A stretch of 64,000 nt of DNA from Hofstenia miamia (Eukaryota; Xenacoelomorpha; Acoela), in the NCBI GenBank assembly GCA_004352715.1, contig SCFE01000074.1, positions 1,301,852 to 1,365,851 on the forward strand, given 5' to 3'. Made by a program: the position numbers and the translations under genes. The notes beneath the pieces were generated by a model. That model did not search any database. It had not been told where the DNA came from and saw nothing but the letters and a program-made list of their open reading frames with translations. Shown piece after piece: positions 34,744 through 46,292 of this stretch; position 1 is the stretch's first letter; each line of letters begins with the position of its first letter.

Positions 34744-35075
34744 TCGAAAATGTTTAATAAATTCAATCTCTCATCAGATTGAAGCATTGCAAGATTGAGG
34801 CTTTACTGAGGCTTTACTCATTATTAAACAAGTCATTCCAAATCTCTGTCAGAGTTTGATAAAGCTCATTATCCTTATTTGGAGCATTGTATTCACTTTG
34901 CAACTTGGTTGTCATTAAACCCTAGCATTTTCAATGGAGCTCATGTCTGGGCTGAATGAAGGCCTCTCTAATGTAGTGATGTCATTTTCCCTTAGAAGTT
35001 GTTGTGTTTGTCTGTAGAATGAATTGGGCATTGTCCTGTTGAAAAATTCCATCATTTTGGCACATATTTGAATTT
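34744..35075 (-). pseudogene. Tc1-like transposase relic
   Basis: Read on the minus strand, 35,060-34,990 gives IFQQDNA and, after a frameshift, LRENDITTLERPSFSPDMSS with IENA next. These are the second catalytic Asp block and the PS.SPD...IEN block of Tc1/mariner DDE transposases. A C-terminal LYQTLTEIWNDL-like segment follows at about 34,880-34,830. Stops and frameshifts make it non-functional. The N-terminal half was not found upstream at higher coordinates. Confidence 0.65.
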
Positions 35076-35990
35076 AATTTTTTTTGAAAAGCAATTTATA
35101 AATTATTTATTTCTTTGAAAAATGCTGAGAGACTCTCTGTTTCATATAACTCATAAATTTAATCAAACGATTATTTTTATAAAATTAAGCAATTACAACC
35201 CATTTTTTCTTTACCTTCTCTGTCAAATTTTGTCCTCATTCATGTTTTAGGATCCTGGAAACACTTGATTCAAGTTTCAGTTTTTTTACAAAATTTTAGT
35301 ATTTTTAGTGGATATGAAAAGGTCGCTGCATCCCAAGCTACACATCAATGCCAAAAAGCCTCAGGATTTCAGGTTTCAATCAACGTTATGCACAATAGCT
35401 TTCAATATAATGGCAAAAACAATGCCATTCCTAATGATACTTTGATACCCACACAAACAAAGTGCCCATTTCTCCTTGATGATAAAGTGTCTGAAAGATC
35501 TCCCTACAAGGAATTTTTCCAGGAATTATTTTAAATTATTTAACCAATATTGGACTTGTAAACAAATTTAAGAATGACTGGGTTGCTTACAATAATATCA
35601 TGAAGCAAAATAATAAAATTCCTATTCTAGTCTACATATCACATTCACATATTTCATTCATATGATTTAAACACTCTCTGGAGAAATCATTCAAACTCAA
35701 ATTATCCAAACACTTTACTCAAGCACATTAAAAAGGTCTTTGAAAAATGTTCGTGGAGATCCAGTATATAAAATGAATTTCAAGGAAAATGATCTTATTT
35801 GTCATTTCACTGACGTAGATGAATAACATAGCAGAATGAGTTAGTGGAGAAAAATTAATGTGATTGCTGGTGGCTGATGTGTATAAAGAATTGAAGATGT
35901 AAAAGGAAGATATCAATTATTTATTGGATTGCATACTTAATTCTTAAATATTTGATTGGAACAACTCAGATGTATTTCCTTTGAGGCTTT
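35076..35990. other. Unassigned stretch, possibly 5' part of the retroelement relic
   Basis: An 89-codon plus-strand ORF (35,265-35,531) is unrecognised. The stretch is less AT-rich than the left half of the window and reads like decayed coding sequence, but no domain can be named. Confidence 0.3.
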
Positions 35991-38079
35991 AGATGTTGAT
36001 ACTTTCAGTACAAAAACATAAGCAGATATTGAACTCAGGAAAAGTCTCTGAAAAATGTATTTTGTATGTGGAAACAGAAGCATATTCTTCTTTTATTGAA
36101 CATAAATTTCAGGTAGGGAAAAGTGTTGATTACTATGTGTCAGATTTAAAGTTTTACTGGAAGATGCTGTGATATTGCTGAAAAATATGATGAAGATGGA
36201 TAGAGGTTGGGCACTAGACAAACTAGTAAAAAATGCACTTGGCAGCAATATGTCAAATGATGGAAGGTTTGGAGAAAGGATGCATTCTAGAAGCAGTCTT
36301 TAAAGGGTGAATCACTCAAGTAGCAAACATGGAAAGGTTAACGTTTTGAAGTCAAATGTTATGAGTAAGAACGTGCCAATGTTACCAATGTAGAAAATAT
36401 TAGCACATTGTGAATCCAGAACTAAGGAAATGGGAATGGAAGCACTGGATCACAGGTGTCGAGTTCTCAAGTCTTGAAGTATTCCACATTTAGAGTGATG
36501 GGTGAATGGCATTTGGACTGAATTGATACAAAATCATTTGTATCTTCTTAACTCAAAAAGCAAAATTCATTGTAAAGTAGTTTCCAGTAATTTACAATTA
36601 ATTGGCAAAAAAGCATCATAATTTGAAAAGTCAGTTTTATTGACTATAAAGTTCAGTGGAATTACAGTTTCTTGTTTGCCATGATCTGAATGTTTTTTGT
36701 TGGACGTGGACATGTTGAGTAAAATTGGAAATTTGAATGTTTGCTATGTTGATAACTGTGTGAAGGTGCCCTTCCAATCTGAACTGGAGTTGAAAAGGAG
36801 AAGAATTTATATTTAAGATGTTCTATAGCAACTGCACTTAGAAAAAATGAGACAATGGTTAAAATAGGGAATGATTTTAAGTGAATTGATCCAAAGATAG
36901 AGGATAATTTGAATTAAAGTGGATTTAGAAGGATGAAAAGGATCCTGAGAAGTCAATGGGTACTGGGATTTTAGAATACTACAAAAGGATGTGACCTGAG
37001 AAATATTCAATGTATGAAAAAGAGTTGGAGTTGTGGATTGAATCAAAATTTGCCATAGAATGTGATAAAGCCCTTTACAGGCTCATTAAAGGAGTTATCA
37101 CTGTATTGGTGGTTATTCAGCTCCACAAATCAACTCTAGTGACATATGTTCTAGACTTTCCTAGATCAATTGAGTTTGTTGAAATGGAATCTGGATGAGA
37201 TATGTAATCTTGTACAAAACCCTTAGAGTATGGTAGAATTTTTTACAAAATTTTTCTTTTATCAATCTTTGCAAGGATTTTCACACACATCAGTGTATTT
37301 TTATTCATGTAAAATGATATTTAGAAAACCAAATGGCACTGCGTTTAACAGTTGCATAAATGTTTTAGAAGAAATTATAAAGTTCATATTTCTTGAACAA
37401 GTTTTTCTAATGACAAGGTTGGACATTTACATTAACATATCAGTCAATAAAGATGGGCATAATTCTCAAATTGCATATGAAGTAATAACTTTCTATGCTT
37501 TTAAATAATGCCAGCTGTCAAGTTAGATAAGAGTGAAATGGTAGGTTTGAAAATTGAGATAAAAATGTGCTTTGTACTGGCTTAGGAGAAAGGACTTTCC
37601 TGGACTTAAAAAACCAATTAATAGAAAGGAGGTTTCTAAATGGAGTTGTAGTTTGGCTACAGACTTTCCAATTGATCGAAAATTGGGAATTATTGCTAGT
37701 TATTTGAAAAGGCTTTCTAACTAGAAAAATGTTTGTCAGGGTCACTTTCACAGGGCATAATACAAATAGTTAGAAAGGTGGCTGCAATTATAAATAAAAT
37801 GAATCCAGTAGGAGGAATTTGGAATTTCATCAAAAAAACAACAATTAATGGGTGTTGTTCACTGATGCTATTGATATCACTGGTCAACAAATTTTAATTT
37901 TTTTTCTTTGGCAGACCATCTAGGAGTGTTTTCTGGGGTTTTGAAGGTCGCAGATTACGAATATAACATTGGTTTTGCCAGAATGGCTCTAGTTTAGAAG
38001 ATACTGATAGCCCCAAATAAGCCTAATGTAGCATAATCTCCAATAAAAAGACTCGATTCAACAAAGTTAAAAGAAAAAN

Positions 38080-38338
38080 GTCTTTCCATTGAAAAAACTA
38101 AAGGTGGCATTTTCAATGGACCTCAGATTCGAACACTCATGAGGGATTCTGACTTCACTAATCATATGAACACGGTTGAGTCAAATGCTTGTGTGTCCTT
38201 CACAGATGTAGTGACAAACTTTTTGGGAAATCACAAAGCTGACAATTACAAGCAATTGGTCCATAAGATGCTTACTGCATACGGAAAACTAGGGGCAAAT
38301 ATGAGCATTAAAGTTCATTTCTTGTTTAGCCACCTCGC
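38080..38338 (+). repeat. Artefactual extra piece of the transposase gene
   Basis: Bounded on both sides by a single N, this 259-base piece equals 38,762-39,020 (offset 682). It is best read as a misplaced contig fragment rather than a real repeat. Confidence 0.85.
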
Positions 38339-38339
38339 N

Positions 38340-40011
38340 AAATCACAATAGCAATAAGTTTGCTCCTGTACCAATTGGTCATTCTACCAAGATGAAAGAA
38401 GAGTATGATGCTATCAAATTTGTGCTTGAAAAGATGAATTACAACACTCATAAATGGCTGATTTGTGTGGACTTGAAAATTGTCAATTTTCTGCTTGGTC
38501 AGCAAAGTGGGTACACAAAGTATCCCTGTTTTCTTTGTTTGTGGGATAGCAGAGCAAGAATCCAGCACTGGATAAGGAAGAACTGGCCAGAATGAGAAAG
38601 TCTCGAAGTCAGCACAGCCAATGTCATCAATGAGCCTTTGGTACCCAAGGATAGAATCATCTTCCCTCCATTGCACATAAAAATAGGGCTCATGAAGCAG
38701 TTTGTTAAAGCGTTGAACAAGGATGGGGATTGCTTCAAGTACATATGCAGGCAATTTCCAGGTCTTTCCATTGAAAAAACTAAAGGTGGCATTTTCAATG
38801 GACCTCAGATTCGAACACTCATGAGGGATTCTGACTTCACTAATCATATGAACACGGTTGAGTCAAATGCTTGTGTGTCCTTCACAGATGTAGTGACAAA
38901 CTTTTTGGGAAATCACAAAGCTGACAATTACAAGCAATTGGTCCATAAGATGCTTACTGCATACGGAAAACTAGGGGCAAATATGAGCATTAAAGTTCAT
39001 TTCTTGTTTAGCCACCTCGCCAGATTTCATGGTAATCTTGGTGATTACAGTGAGGAGCAGGGAGAGAGATTCCATCAAAACATCAAAACAATGGAAGAGA
39101 GGTATCAAGGCAAATGGGATGAGCACATGATGGCAGACTACTGCTGGAACTGTTTGAGAGACTGCCCAAAAGTTGCTCACAAGNAAGAAGAGTATGATGC
39201 TATCAAATTTGTGCTTGAAAAGATGAATTACAACACTCATAAATGGCTGATTTGTGTGGACTTGAAAATTGTCAATTTTCTGCTTGGTCAGCAAAGTGGG
39301 TACACAAAGTATCCCTGTTTTCTTTGTTTGTGGGATAGCAGAGCAAGAATCCAGCACTGGATAAGGAAGAACTGGCCAGAATGAGAAAGTCTCGAAGTCA
39401 GCACAGCCAATGTCATCAATGAGCCTTTGGTACCCAAGGATAGAATCATCTTCCCTCCATTGCACATAAAAATAGGGCTCATGAAGCAGTTTGTTAAAGC
39501 GTTGAACAAGGATGGGGATTGCTTCAAGTACATATGCAGGCAATTTCCAGGTCTTTCCATTGAAAAAACTAAAGGTGGCATTTTCAATGGACCTCAGATT
39601 CGAACACTCATGAGGGATTCTGACTTCACTAATCATATGAACACGGTTGAGTCAAATGCTTGTGTGTCCTTCACAGATGTAGTGACAAACTTTTTGGGAA
39701 ATCACAAAGCTGACAATTACAAGCAATTGGTCCATAAGATGCTTACTGCATACGGAAAACTAGGGGCAAATATGAGCATTAAAGTTCATTTCTTGTTTAG
39801 CCACCTCGCCAGATTTCATGGTAATCTTGGTGATTACAGTGAGGAGCAGGGAGAGAGATTCCATCAAAACATCAAAACAATGGAAGAGAGGTATCAAGGC
39901 AAATGGGATGAGCACATGATGGCAGACTACTGCTGGAACCTTTTGAGAGACTGCCCAAAAGTTGTTCACAAGCAAAAATCATATAAACGTCAATTTTTGT
40001 TTTGTGAATAA
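38340..40011 (+). pseudogene. Transposase of the CACTA-like element, duplicated by assembly
   Basis: The plus frame reads APVPIGHSTK, THKWLICVDLKIVNFLLGQQ, a zinc-finger-like YPCFLCLWDSRA, PPLHIKIGLMKQFVKAL, FLGNHKADNY and DYSEEQGERFHQ. This architecture is widespread in arthropod and cnidarian genomes as transposon-borne proteins; Asp in ICVDLK and Glu in EEQGER are plausible DDE residues (inference). The frame has an in-frame TGA after RKNWPE at 38,593-38,595 (and at 39,382 in the second copy). 38,396-39,183 is repeated at 39,185-39,972 with an N between and three SNPs beside the join. The final copy ends at a stop at 40,009-40,011. The N-terminal part is missing, so it is non-functional as assembled. 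Confidence 0.7.
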
Positions 40012-40479
40012 AATATTGTTTTGTGTGTTCATTGTAACTAAGAATCTATTGTATAATGCTTTGCATTCATTTATGATATATAACTGATTATGTAAATGTT
40101 TTTTTTCACTTGGAGAATTAAAATTCAGCAAATTTTTAGCAAATTTTTTGTATACCCTCAAAATCTATGAAAAGTGTTCAGTTATAGGATAAATGAAATG
40201 ATGTTATATCTAACTTAACTTGTTGGATTGAGATTTTACACTGTCTTTGTGGTTTAAGATTATCATAAAAATCAATATCTGACATTTATGCACTATTTAG
40301 CCGTTTTTTGTACGTTTAGCTATGGTTGCAAATGGGTGATTTCAGAAAAACGACCCTCTGTGATATCTCAAAAACTAGAGCCAATTTGAAAAAACTAATG
40401 TCAGATTCAGATTCAACGCCCTTAAAAACCCCAGAAACCAGTCTTACTTTGCCTGCCAAAAATATATTGTTGACCAGTG
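40012..40479. other. 3' part of the CACTA-like element
   Basis: Non-coding, with the right inverted terminal repeat at about 40,415-40,479. A possible AATAAA occurs at about 40,008-40,013, just at the transposase stop. Confidence 0.6.
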
Positions 40480-41419
40480 TATTGGATATACTGTAATTAT
40501 ATTATGTAATGGATTTATTGTGGAAACTGAAGGCTTAGGCATGACTATTCATTGAAAGATAAAGTGTCGAAAATTATATTTAGATTCAGAAATAATAAGA
40601 AGTTGGATTTTGAAAACATTACATAATCAAAAAGTATTTTGTTCTGTAAGATCAAGAGTACTTGTTGAGTGATGATTGTTGATTATTGATAATTGTAAGG
40701 ATAATTCAATTATAAGTTGATGTTTTTCACGTAAACAGCACTGAAAATTGTGTTGATTCCTTAACATAAGTTTAAATGTGGATTGCAGGTTCCAAAAAAC
40801 TAGAGTAACCTGAAATTTGTTGAAGCATTGTGGCTGTAAATCATGACATTTGTTCTATTTTTGTATTTTGGATCAAACAGGCAGATTATGTAGGAAGTTA
40901 AAAGTTCTGCAAGAGGAAGGAATTGAAAGATCAGGTCATGAATATTGAGATACAATGAGAATGATGCTAAAATGAGGAAATGTATTTCACAACTTGGCTG
41001 AATGGTGTGCAAAGTTTCTTAGAGGTTTTTATCATGTACTTATGCAAACCCATTCAAAACAGGAAATATTCAGGCAACTACATAACCAATGGCACCAAAA
41101 AATGCTTGGTAAATACTGCAATTAGATGTACTAAGCATGCATTCATGACAATATATTTGTTTGTTAGTGCTAACAGCAAATGGGTAGAAGAAGAGCCACT
41201 GTTAACTACAAAAGTAAAGATGTTAGTAGAGTCCCTATCAAGATATTTTGCAGGGGGCTGTTGGAAATTAGGTCAGACTCTGATAGGGATGTTTTGAATT
41301 CAACTGTCAAGAGTGTATATAAAAAATTTGGAATTGAAGTATGAAATGAATCAGTAGGTCATAATGGATTATAGGGATGTATGAAAAGGGCAGTAGTATA
41401 GATCTGAGTGTACAATGTT

Positions 41420-41550
41420 GATATTTTTTCCTTTGACCCTGACAGGCATGGCTATGATGTAATTGTGTACTTTGGCCATCTGTGTATCTCTAACATCATT
41501 GGAATCTATTCTCTTTTGTAGTAATATTTGTTGGCATCACATTTTTTACA
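41420..41550. mobile_element. Partial copy of the MITE seen at 53,918-54,097
   Basis: The stretch CTATGATGTAATTGTGTACT and the following ATCTGTGTATCTCTAACATC matches the interior of the element at 53,918-54,097 with scattered substitutions. The terminal repeats are not preserved on either side. Confidence 0.6.
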
Positions 41551-41582
41551 GTCTATTGTTTAAAATGTAACCAATTTTATTA

Positions 41583-41805
41583 CTTGCTTATTTATGTGGC
41601 CTAACTTAGTTTATGTGTTTTACTTTACTTTACATGCTTGCTTTTTGTTAATGTATTTGACTTGCTTATTTATGTGGTCTAAATTAGTTTATATGTTTTA
41701 TTTTACTTTAAATACTTGCTTTTTGTTAATATATGTGAGTTGCTTATTTATGTGGCTTAATTTAGTTTACATGTTTTACTTTACATACTTGTTATTATAT
41801 TGACT
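41583..41805. repeat. 78-bp tandem repeat, about 2.8 copies
   Basis: CTTGCTTATTTATGTGG starts at 41,583 and 41,661, and in slightly altered form at 41,739, a constant 78-base period. As 78 is a multiple of three, the plus frame 41,594-41,800 is an in-frame 26-residue repeat (MW.LVY.FYFT...CFLL). That hydrophobic product is most simply a by-product of a minisatellite inside the retroelement relic. Confidence 0.85.
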
Positions 41806-42357
41806 ATCACAAATACATGTTTCACAGACAACACATATATCAATTGCAGAAATAAAAACTTTTTTAAAACTTGAATCAATAAGTACTTACAAGTAAAAAA
41901 ATTTTTTAAAATAAATATAAATAAATGCTTCCACAGATGCATACTCTTACCATACAAAGAAAACAAACATTTATAAATAATAAATTTATTTACAAAGAAA
42001 ATATAAAATGAACTACTAAATGATAAAGTTCATGTAGCAAATTTCATATTCAGTGCAATGAACAATGATAATATTCATTAAACCTTTATGTTGGAATGAG
42101 TGTATTTGCATGTTATGAATTTCACACAGTAGTATCTATCAATCAATGCCTCAGGTACAAACAAAATAAATACTTTTTCAATACATTTTTCTCATTGAAT
42201 TCAAGAATAAAATATTTGTAAGTGGAAATTTTTATATGAAACATTTCAAAATTGTTGTTTTGTTATTAGTGTCATAAATTGGTTATTAACATTTATTGAT
42301 GTCATATATATATATATATATATAGTTTAAACTTACATTTTTCAATACAGCAAATGA
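41806..42357. other. AT-rich non-coding stretch with (TA)n
   Basis: No gene. A (TA)n tract lies at about 42,304-42,324 just before the integrase C-terminal fragment. Confidence 0.5.
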
Positions 42358-42783
42358 ATGGATAACAAATATGTGAACCAACTAAGAAACCAAATCACAG
42401 CAATTCACAAGATGATGTGCCACAACATCAAGAAGTCAGCCATGAGACAACAACACAATTATAATAGAAAAATCTATGGTCATGCACATAAGGTAGGAGA
42501 TAGGGGATATGGATTCACACTGACAAAACTCACTTACACAAACCAGGTTCAGAAACTAAAAACCATATGGTCTGGGCCTCACACTATAATACAGACATTA
42601 CTGAACAATGAGTACATGTTAGACAATAATAGACTATTACATTTTCAAAACCTCAAGAGAGCAATGGTGGACATCAAAGAAACAAAGATAGATAAGAATG
42701 CCAAATTTAAAATAAGCCAAGTCAATGGTAATGAAATAGTATATGATATGAATGATTTAGATAGTTTATCTGAGGAAGACTGA
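42358..42783 (+). pseudogene. Integrase C-terminal domain of a gypsy-type retroelement
   Basis: A 141-codon open frame. Key features are HKVGDRGYGFTLTK, LKTIWSGPHTIIQTL and MLDNNRLLHFQNLKRA, matching the (H)xVGDxV...KL...W.GP..I......Y.L.......H...LK.. pattern that ends gypsy-type pol polyproteins. The acidic tail (DLDSLSEED) is a plausible native C-terminus. The catalytic core (DDE) is not intact upstream. The open frame may survive by chance or indicate a younger insertion than the rest of the relic. Confidence 0.75.
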
Positions 42784-43191
42784 CAAAGAATTCACAGTTT
42801 AGGAGAAAGAGTACTGCCTTAAAGAGTAGAAAGAAATAAATATATATGACCCTGAAATATGGGACTCAAATTTACTAACTTTTTTTCCAAAGGTCCACTT
42901 TGCCAATTCAAGGGAGTTCCAGGTGAAGGTGTAAGTGGGGGAAGAACCTTGATGATATGGAAGCAATTCAAGGCTGACAGTATCACCACAGAACCCACAA
43001 CTGGTCAAGTGCTGACAGAGTCAATTGCAAACTGACTCAAGGGTGAAGCAGTAGAAACCATCAGCACAGATTCACAGCCAATGGACTGTGAATGGAGCAT
43101 TAGCAGATTACTGTTAAAGATGATCCAGCTACACACTTCCTTGGAAACCACGTCAGAGCAAACTGTATGATCTAAAGAAAGAGAAAAGAGG
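42784..43191. other. Spacer after the integrase fragment
   Basis: No ORF of note on the plus strand. The base composition stays coding-like (purine-rich plus strand), so this may be decayed sequence of the same retroelement. Confidence 0.35.
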
Positions 43192-43440
43192 ATGACTAGA
43201 ATCAATAGAGAAATGTTGCACCCTTACTTTATGGGGACCACAAAAATGAGACATAATGCATTTGGAAAACTTTCCCCAGATACAAAAGCCCAAACATGGA
43301 AAGTGGTGAAAATGCAGGGAAGAAACCAAACATTAGTGCTAGACACCAACAATAGACCAATGGTGAACGTGGTAATTAGTTACCCAAGGGAAATGAATGA
43401 AATGCTTAAAGGCCATATATGCAAAGGACAGTCCATGTAA
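43192..43440 (+). other. Unrecognised 82-codon ORF downstream of pol
   Basis: Begins MTRINREMLHPYFMGTTKMR and contains KLSPDTKAQTWKVVKMQG. The frame overlaps the next ORF by 22 bases in another phase. It could be part of an envelope-like or accessory ORF of the retroelement or a second relic. No domain recognised. Confidence 0.3.
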
Positions 43441-43928
43441 CATTTGATGAAGATTTTACTCTCAAAATGACACAAAGCATTATGGCATACATAGATCAAA
43501 TAACAGAAATCCCAGAAGTACACATAGATAAACATAACCTAATGATCATACACATGTTAAGAGAGAAGGAATACAATAAAAATCTTGAAAAGCAGTTGGA
43601 TCAAACACTAAGAATGGTGAAAGTACAAAAAGTTCACATCATTATTATAAAATCAACATTGGAAGACATCCCCAAACACTTGATAAATACCTGCATGCAA
43701 GTCCAAAATGTATTCCTCTGGAAGAAAGAACCAACAGACACAATGATATCAGAACTAATTTGTTTTTATTTACAAATTGATTACTGGGCACAAGTCTACA
43801 AGATCATGGTCAATCCATGCATTGCAATCAACTTATACAACCAAGTTAAAACAGTAGAATTAATGATGGATGACAAAGGTGTTGAAAAAGCTAACACACT
43901 TTTTATTAAGTGCAGTTTAACTCAATGA
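43419..43928 (+). other. Unrecognised 169-codon ORF downstream of pol
   Basis: One of the longest uninterrupted frames outside the reductase. It starts MQRTVHVTFDEDFTLKMTQS, has a helix-rich middle (LREKEYNKNLEKQLDQTLRM, a probable coiled coil) and ends FIKCSLTQ just 10 bases before the TTAA of the piggyBac remnant. No signal peptide, transmembrane segment or named domain is apparent. It may be the 3' ORF of the retroelement. The open length suggests recent origin or selection. Confidence 0.4.
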
Positions 43929-43938
43929 CAAGAACACT

Positions 43939-44562
43939 TTAACACTAGAACGGCCAAAAATTTTACCTACCTATAATGGCCAAATGGTCAAAATGACCAT
44001 TTTGATTTCTGAATTAAAGTATAAATATACTATATATTTTCCTATACAAACAAAAACAGCACAAGTTATTAACCAGTCACTCAATCACAATTTATGCATT
44101 TAATATTAACTATTTTGTCCTTCACACATTTTCCACACATTGGATAATGACAGTATGCACAGCAATTATTAGTTTTGTTTGTGTGGCAATGTTGACATTG
44201 TTGACGTTTATTTGATCAAGATGATTCCGGAACATCAACAACATCATTTATACTTTGTTGTGTTAGTTCTTCAATCAACTTTTTCATGAAATCTCTTCGA
44301 CTTATACCTCCATCAACAACTTTCTTGTACAATTTGTAAGCATTAATTGCTGCTGAATCAAGAATAAATAAATAAATATAAATATAAATAGATTCAATTT
44401 CATTGTAACAATTGATAAAGAAATTTCTTCAGCATTCTTACATTGACTTCTTATTACAGTTTGATTATTTAATACAATGTCAAGCTAAATGAGTTGTGTT
44501 TAGTAGTGGTTTGGATCCATCACAGGAACGATTCTAGGTTTCTTGTGCCAATCCACAAAAGT
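43939..44562 (-). pseudogene. piggyBac-type transposase relic with one element end
   Basis: The TTAA target site (43,939-43,942) is followed by CACTAGAACGGCC, a terminal sequence typical of piggyBac-like elements. On the minus strand, 44,081-44,562 encodes a decayed C-terminal part: FVDWHKKPRIVPVMD with stops and frameshifts after it, then LDSAAINAYKLYKKVVDGGI, SRRDFMKKLIEEL and a cysteine-rich tail (CQHCHT...NCCAYCHYPMCGKC) ending at the stop 44,081-44,083. An in-frame TGA at about 44,216 separates the tail. No second terminal repeat was found, so the element is truncated at its 5' side. Confidence 0.75.
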
Positions 44563-46292
44563 GCACTTAAGTTAGGAATAGGGGTTTTTATTCTTGTTTA
44601 GCTGACTACTGATCATTATCTCACGTGTATTAGAAATAACAAACTCAGAATAAGGCCAAATGTAGGGATTTGTATTTATATTATTTTAGATCCAAATTAA
44701 TGATGATAATGTGACCAATAATGTGACTGAGCATGTATCAGTTATTAGATGTAGGATAGATTAGTTTATTAAAGCCAATATATTTTGGTAATGGCTATAC
44801 ATAATATTAACTATGCAGCTAGTAAAAATTCAGGTTGCAAGTAAATGAAACACTTTTACAAATAGAGATTAAGTCGAGTTGTGTCATGCCTTGAGTATAC
44901 ACTGAGCTAGGATAGAGTACACATAAGTTATATTGATGAGCTGGGAAGTGGAACTCAACCAACTGGATCATATGCAAGCATGTGATACTGGATGTAGAGA
45001 TTGGCCTCAGGCAGATACCCAGTTACCAATGATTAGAAGAGATGCTGTGAGGCTTCGGCACCTAAATAGTGTTCACAATAATGTCTATTAATTAAAATTA
45101 ATGGAATTAAAAACGTGGAAGTAAAGCAGTACAAAATTAGTACATCCCTACCCACAAGTACATCACTCTAGTTATAATGAAATAGTGAGGGAAAACGCAA
45201 TATTGATTTTAAAGCTAGAGATGCTGAGAAACGAATTTTTTCAGTGAAATTGGCTACTTAGAAATTAAAATAGAGCTGTGATATCTTTAAAATTTTTATT
45301 GCTATAGCCTGCTAAAGTTAAGGTATAATATCTAAAGTCCAACCTGGGTTTTCAAAAATAAAATTTTTTTAAAAAAAATTTGTGGCAGCGTGAAATATTT
45401 GTCTTGAAATTTCAAACAGTTCCGATCAAAATTCAGATCTTTAGTGTGAAAAAACAAAAAAAAAATTTTCAAAAAATGTTTTTTTTCAAATAGAAATATT
45501 TGACAAAAAGAAATAGCCGGAATACAAGAGGTGGATCTAATATAATGATACATGGGATGTAGGTTAGAAGCAATTACTGTTTTCCAAATATATAACTAAG
45601 AAATACTTGACAAAATGTAAATCCGTACTTTTTTTCAACCAAATTCACCTGGCTTCATTAAATCCATATTTTTTTTCTTTGCAAATCTTTCCACAATATT
45701 TAACTTTCTATCAAATAATAATATAGGGTGCAAGCAGAGAATATTATGTCACAATTTGTTTGCTAATTTCTCAGAAAATTTGCCGCTGTCCTTTTTGTTT
45801 ACTATCACATGAATTTGTCGTGAGTGTACTTAACAAACTTTTCGCCACGGCTGTTAGGAAGCAATTCGATATGCATTGAAAATGTACAGGTTTCAAAATG
45901 TCAATTGTGGCGAGCCACAGCTTGGTGTTATGAAATGAGCCGAAAGCATTTCGTTAAAGTGTCTAATGATTTAATCCCATGTAGAAGTTGCATCTGGTAG
46001 TACACCTGAATTGGGGGCGCGGGTGCGACTGCCAATGCATGCAATACATGGGTAATTTGGAATTGTTGGTTAACTATGCCTTGCAACATTGAAACTCGCC
46101 CATTTTTATAAAAAAACTTAATATTGTTAATTTATAGCAGCATGTATGATTATATTTGATAAACATTTTTCAAACTAAGTTCTACAATTTGTAGTTTTTA
46201 GTCTTTGTCACGTGGCATATATTTATTAATAAAATATATACATATAAATACACTCCATTTTATTTAAAAAAAATTCATTGTAAGTGAAGGGA
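44563..46292. other. Non-coding stretch
   Basis: No gene recognised. Short ORFs such as 45,332-45,553 (minus) are rich in Phe/Lys from A/T runs and lack coding character. No terminal-repeat pair was found. Confidence 0.5.

Larger units (their letters stand above)
37878..40479 (+). mobile_element. CACTA-like DNA transposon nested in the retroelement
   Basis: The ends are CACTGGTCAACA (37,878) and TGTTGACCAGTG (to 40,479), embedded in about 65 bases of imperfect inverted repeat that also shares GGCAG and TTTTCTGGGGTTTT. The three bases TAT flank both ends (37,875-37,877 and 40,480-40,482). CACTG termini with a 3-bp target duplication fit the CACTA-Mirage-Chapaev group. The element interrupts the RNase H-like region of the host relic. 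Its apparent length is inflated by artefactual internal duplications marked by single N at 38,079, 38,339 and 39,184. Confidence 0.7.
35991..42783 (+). mobile_element. Gypsy-type LTR retroelement relic (gag-pol), heavily decayed and interrupted
   Basis: Ordered fragments on the plus strand: a gag-like stretch ending in a zinc-knuckle-like CYQC...HIVN (36,373-36,410); a protease-like LLDVDMLSKIGNLNV (about 36,697-36,745); reverse-transcriptase pieces (ELWIESKFAIECDKA, GVITVLVVIQ, VLDF at 37,028-37,165, then RLDIYINISVNKDG at about 37,420-37,455); a connection-like segment (about 37,600-37,730); an RNase H-like FTDA at 37,855; an integrase-like NSKWVEEEP near 41,180; and the integrase C-terminal domain (42,358-42,783). 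The RT pieces resemble invertebrate gypsy-type elements with VRPV.DFRELN and AYIDDIYVNED blocks; the catalytic aspartates are degraded here. Stops are everywhere. A CACTA-like element, a minisatellite and a MITE are inserted. No LTR pair was identified. It is an inert relic. Confidence 0.65.

Noticed and set aside
38326-39636. Long minus-strand ORFs (173 and 221 codons)
   Set aside because: They are antisense shadows of the transposase gene and span false single-N joins.
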